Below, piece after piece: positions 37,465-39,309 of a DNA stretch of 39,309 nucleotides. Source of the DNA: Desulfurellales bacterium (GTDB lineage: Bacteria; Campylobacterota_A; Desulfurellia; Desulfurellales; Hippeaceae); assembly GCA_027045065.1 (NCBI GenBank), contig JALUBE010000026.1:1-39309 (forward strand), given 5' to 3'. The notes beneath the pieces were generated by a model. That model was not told the origin of the DNA. It did not search any database and was given only the letters and a program-made list of their open reading frames with translations. Both the position numbers and the translations under genes were made by a program. Numbering within the stretch: the first letter of the stretch is position 1; each line of letters opens with the position of its first letter.

Positions 37465-39104
37465 GGATAGCAGCTTTGGGTGGACTGGACGAGATTGGCA
37501 TAAACTCAACAATTTTTGAAACAGATAAGGATTTGATTTTAATCGATGCGGGTTTGATGTTCCCCGAAGAAGACATGCTGGGCGTGGACATTGTTATACC
37601 CGACTTCAGTTATGTTTATGAAAACAAGGACAAATTTAGAGCGCTGGTTGTAACACACGCCCATGAAGACCACGTTGGCGCCATACCGTATCTTCTGCAA
37701 AACGTGAATGTACCCATATACGGAACAAAACTAACATTGGGTTTGATAAGGGCAAAATTAAAGGAATTTGGCCTGGAAAATACCAAAATGGTGGAGATAG
37801 AACCATCTAAGAAATTCAGAATCGGAGATTTTGAAATAGAACCCATCAGAACCACGCACTCCATCGTGGATGGTGTAGGCTTTGCCATAAACACAGATGT
37901 GGGCACGATCATACATACAGGCGATTTTAAAATAGACCAAACACCTGTAGACGGAAAGCCATTTGACCTTTTGAAATTTTCTGAATACGGATCAAGGGGC
38001 GTAAAATTGCTATTGAGCGACAGCACAAATGCAGGTGTAAGAGGTTTTACAGGCTCAGAAACAGAGATAAAAAAGGGACTCTTTGATATATTTTCAAACG
38101 CCAAAGGAAGAATCCTTCTTGTAACATTCGCTTCAAACATCCATAGATTGCAACAGGTCATAAACACTGCCTTGGAAACGGACAGGAAGGTATGTGTAAC
38201 GGGGAAAAGTATGCTTCAAAATGCATCAATCGCCTTAGAGTTAGGCTACCTAAAGACACCAAACGGTATATTGATAACAGAAGATGAACTTTACAAATAC
38301 CCCGACAACAAAATAGTTATAGTTACCACGGGCTCACAAGGGGAACCAATGAGCGGTCTTTCAAGAATTGCACTGGGAGAACACAAAAGGATACATATAA
38401 AACCCACAGATACAGTTGTCATCTCAGCAAAAGCCATACCGGGCAACGAAAGGGCTATTTTAAAGATAATAAACACACTATCAAGAAAGGGTGCGGACGT
38501 CTTTTATGAGGGCAATTCCAATGTTCATGTCTCGGGTCATGCATCGCAGGAAGAACTGAAATTGATGATTAATATGGTTAGACCAGAGTACTTCATACCA
38601 ATTCACGGCGAATACATGATGAGGAGACAACACGCAAAGATAGCGATGAACTTGGGCATAAAACCGGAAAATATATTCACAATAGACAACGGTGACGTTT
38701 TAGAGCTCAGAAAGGATTCTGCAAAGGTTGTGGACAAAATTAGAACTGGTCGAGTTTTCGTCGATGGAAAGGGTGTAGGAGATGTTGAGGATATAGTGAT
38801 AAGGGATAGAATTAAGTTATCAACGGACGGCTTTCTCGTTATTGTTGTTACTATTAGTAGCACAACTGGTGAATTGCTTAGCAACCCAGAGATAATCACA
38901 AAAGGGTTGTTGTATGAAGAAAAGCACCAAAAATTATTGCACGAAGCCACGATGATGGTTAAAAACCTCATAAATCAATCGAACATAGATTTAAGAACAG
39001 ATTCGTATGAGATAAAAAAGAAGATAAGAAAGGCGATGAACAAGTTTTTGTTTAAAAAACTCATGAGAAGCCCTATGGTTTTACCTATAATCATGGAGAT
39101 ATGA
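37449..39104 (+). CDS. rnj: Ribonuclease J
   Basis: RNase J is a metallo-beta-lactamase/beta-CASP nuclease with 5'-3' exo- and endonuclease activity in mRNA decay and rRNA maturation. The zinc motif HAHEDHVGAIPYLL, EPIRTTHSIVDG and HTGDFKID are intact. The beta-CASP part includes SDSTNAGVRGFTGSE, NIHRLQQVIN and TGSQGEPMSGLSRIA, followed by HVSGHASQEELKLM and IPIHGEYMM. The protein is 551 aa from the ATG at 37449, which follows GGAGAG; the TTG of the track is less likely. With PNPase, RicT and a YhaM-like enzyme, this gives several RNA-decay components in one window. Confidence 0.96.
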   Translation: MADAVRIAALGGLDEIGINSTIFETDKDLILIDAGLMFPEEDMLGVDIVIPDFSYVYENKDKFRALVVTHAHEDHVGAIPYLLQNVNVPIYGTKLTLGLIRAKLKEFGLENTKMVEIEPSKKFRIGDFEIEPIRTTHSIVDGVGFAINTDVGTIIHTGDFKIDQTPVDGKPFDLLKFSEYGSRGVKLLLSDSTNAGVRGFTGSETEIKKGLFDIFSNAKGRILLVTFASNIHRLQQVINTALETDRKVCVTGKSMLQNASIALELGYLKTPNGILITEDELYKYPDNKIVIVTTGSQGEPMSGLSRIALGEHKRIHIKPTDTVVISAKAIPGNERAILKIINTLSRKGADVFYEGNSNVHVSGHASQEELKLMINMVRPEYFIPIHGEYMMRRQHAKIAMNLGIKPENIFTIDNGDVLELRKDSAKVVDKIRTGRVFVDGKGVGDVEDIVIRDRIKLSTDGFLVIVVTISSTTGELLSNPEIITKGLLYEEKHQKLLHEATMMVKNLINQSNIDLRTDSYEIKKKIRKAMNKFLFKKLMRSPMVLPIIMEI

Positions 39105-39309
39105 TGAGAAAAATTGGGTCTTTTGGACTGTTTTTGATATTTATAGCTACAATTATTCTTTTGTCTTTAATATCCTATAACTTCAATGATGTATTCTACC
39201 CTCACAAACACATCTCAAATTTCATTGGCATGTTAGGTGTCTATGTGTCGTTTTTTCTGTTAAATAGGTTTGGTGTACTGGGTTACTCCGTTCCAATATT
39301 CCTGCTTTT
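39104..39309 (+). CDS. ftsK: DNA translocase FtsK, N-terminal part (cut by window end)
   Basis: The frame from the ATG at 39104 (TGATG overlap with rnj; an ATG at 39101 is the alternative) reads MRKIGSFGLFLIFIATIILL, then SLISYNFNDVFYPHKHIS, NFIGMLGVYVSFFLL and NRFGVLGYSVPIFLL. A first membrane segment, the SYN.ND motif, then N.IG..G.Y and further hydrophobic segments match the FtsK 4TM domain that anchors the septal DNA pump. The ATPase domain is outside the window, so the call rests on this start and on the common rnj-ftsK order. Confidence 0.8.
   Translation, partial: MRKIGSFGLFLIFIATIILLSLISYNFNDVFYPHKHISNFIGMLGVYVSFFLLNRFGVLGYSVPIFLL

Noticed and set aside
37616-38167. 183-aa minus-strand ORF inside rnj
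   Set aside because: It is antisense to the conserved beta-lactamase and beta-CASP motifs of RNase J and lacks a ribosome binding site.

Overview
The window is a gene-dense bacterial chromosome segment of moderately low GC. I see no tRNA, rRNA, CRISPR array, insertion sequence or prophage. No stretch of 300 bases lacks a gene; the largest gaps are the divergent regulatory regions at about 17690-17905 and 24451-24621. The mix of genes suggests a thermophilic anaerobe of the Desulfurellales type (Hippea or Desulfurella). Pointers are a DPS-like thioferritin, a short Walker-less HolB, RNase J and RqcP in an organism that also has SurA and exported proteins, and a LIV amino-acid transporter next to proline catabolism. 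The genus is inferred from overall resemblance and was not tested by any search.

Layout: (1) cobT on +, with its stop shared with a minus-strand operon pyrG-holA-unknown. (2) A minus-strand thioferritin with its own promoter and terminator. (3) A long + operon: rpsO-pnp-M16 peptidase-class V aminotransferase-hisZ-purA-HIT-aroQ. (4) Minus strand: an exported SUMF1-like protein, a PAS-PAS-GGDEF diguanylate cyclase, and a three-gene sugar cassette (SpsF-like transferase, SDR, aldo/keto reductase). (5) On +, pruA and proline dehydrogenase. (6) Minus strand: HD-GYP phosphodiesterase, then a serine-palmitoyltransferase-like enzyme coupled to a double-GNAT N-acyltransferase. (7) On +, livJHMGF from a strong sigma70 promoter. 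(8) Minus strand: yhaM-like-tmk-holB-ricT-metG-unknown, close to the Bacillus tmk-holB-yaaT-metS order. (9) On +, surA-rqcP-pdxA-rsmA-rnj-ftsK, each gene overlapping the next.

How the genes fit together: most are housekeeping (replication clamp loader, CTP, AMP and dTMP synthesis, histidine, shikimate, vitamin B6 and B12 pathways, RNA decay, translation quality control). The accessory parts are amino-acid uptake and proline oxidation, surface or flagellar glycan modification, c-di-GMP turnover by one synthase and one hydrolase, and a possible sphingolipid/ceramide module. That last pair is the most interesting item: an alpha-oxoamine synthase with strong SPT character, a 4-bp-overlapping GNAT partner, and a promoter whose -35 box (TTGACA) sits inside a perfect 13-bp dyad.

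Where the ORF track opens on TTG or GTG I moved the start to a better-supported ATG: holA, the class V aminotransferase, aroQ, the SpsF-like gene, pruA, surA, pdxA and rnj. The SDR is kept on TTG because a GGAGG precedes it and no nearby ATG exists.
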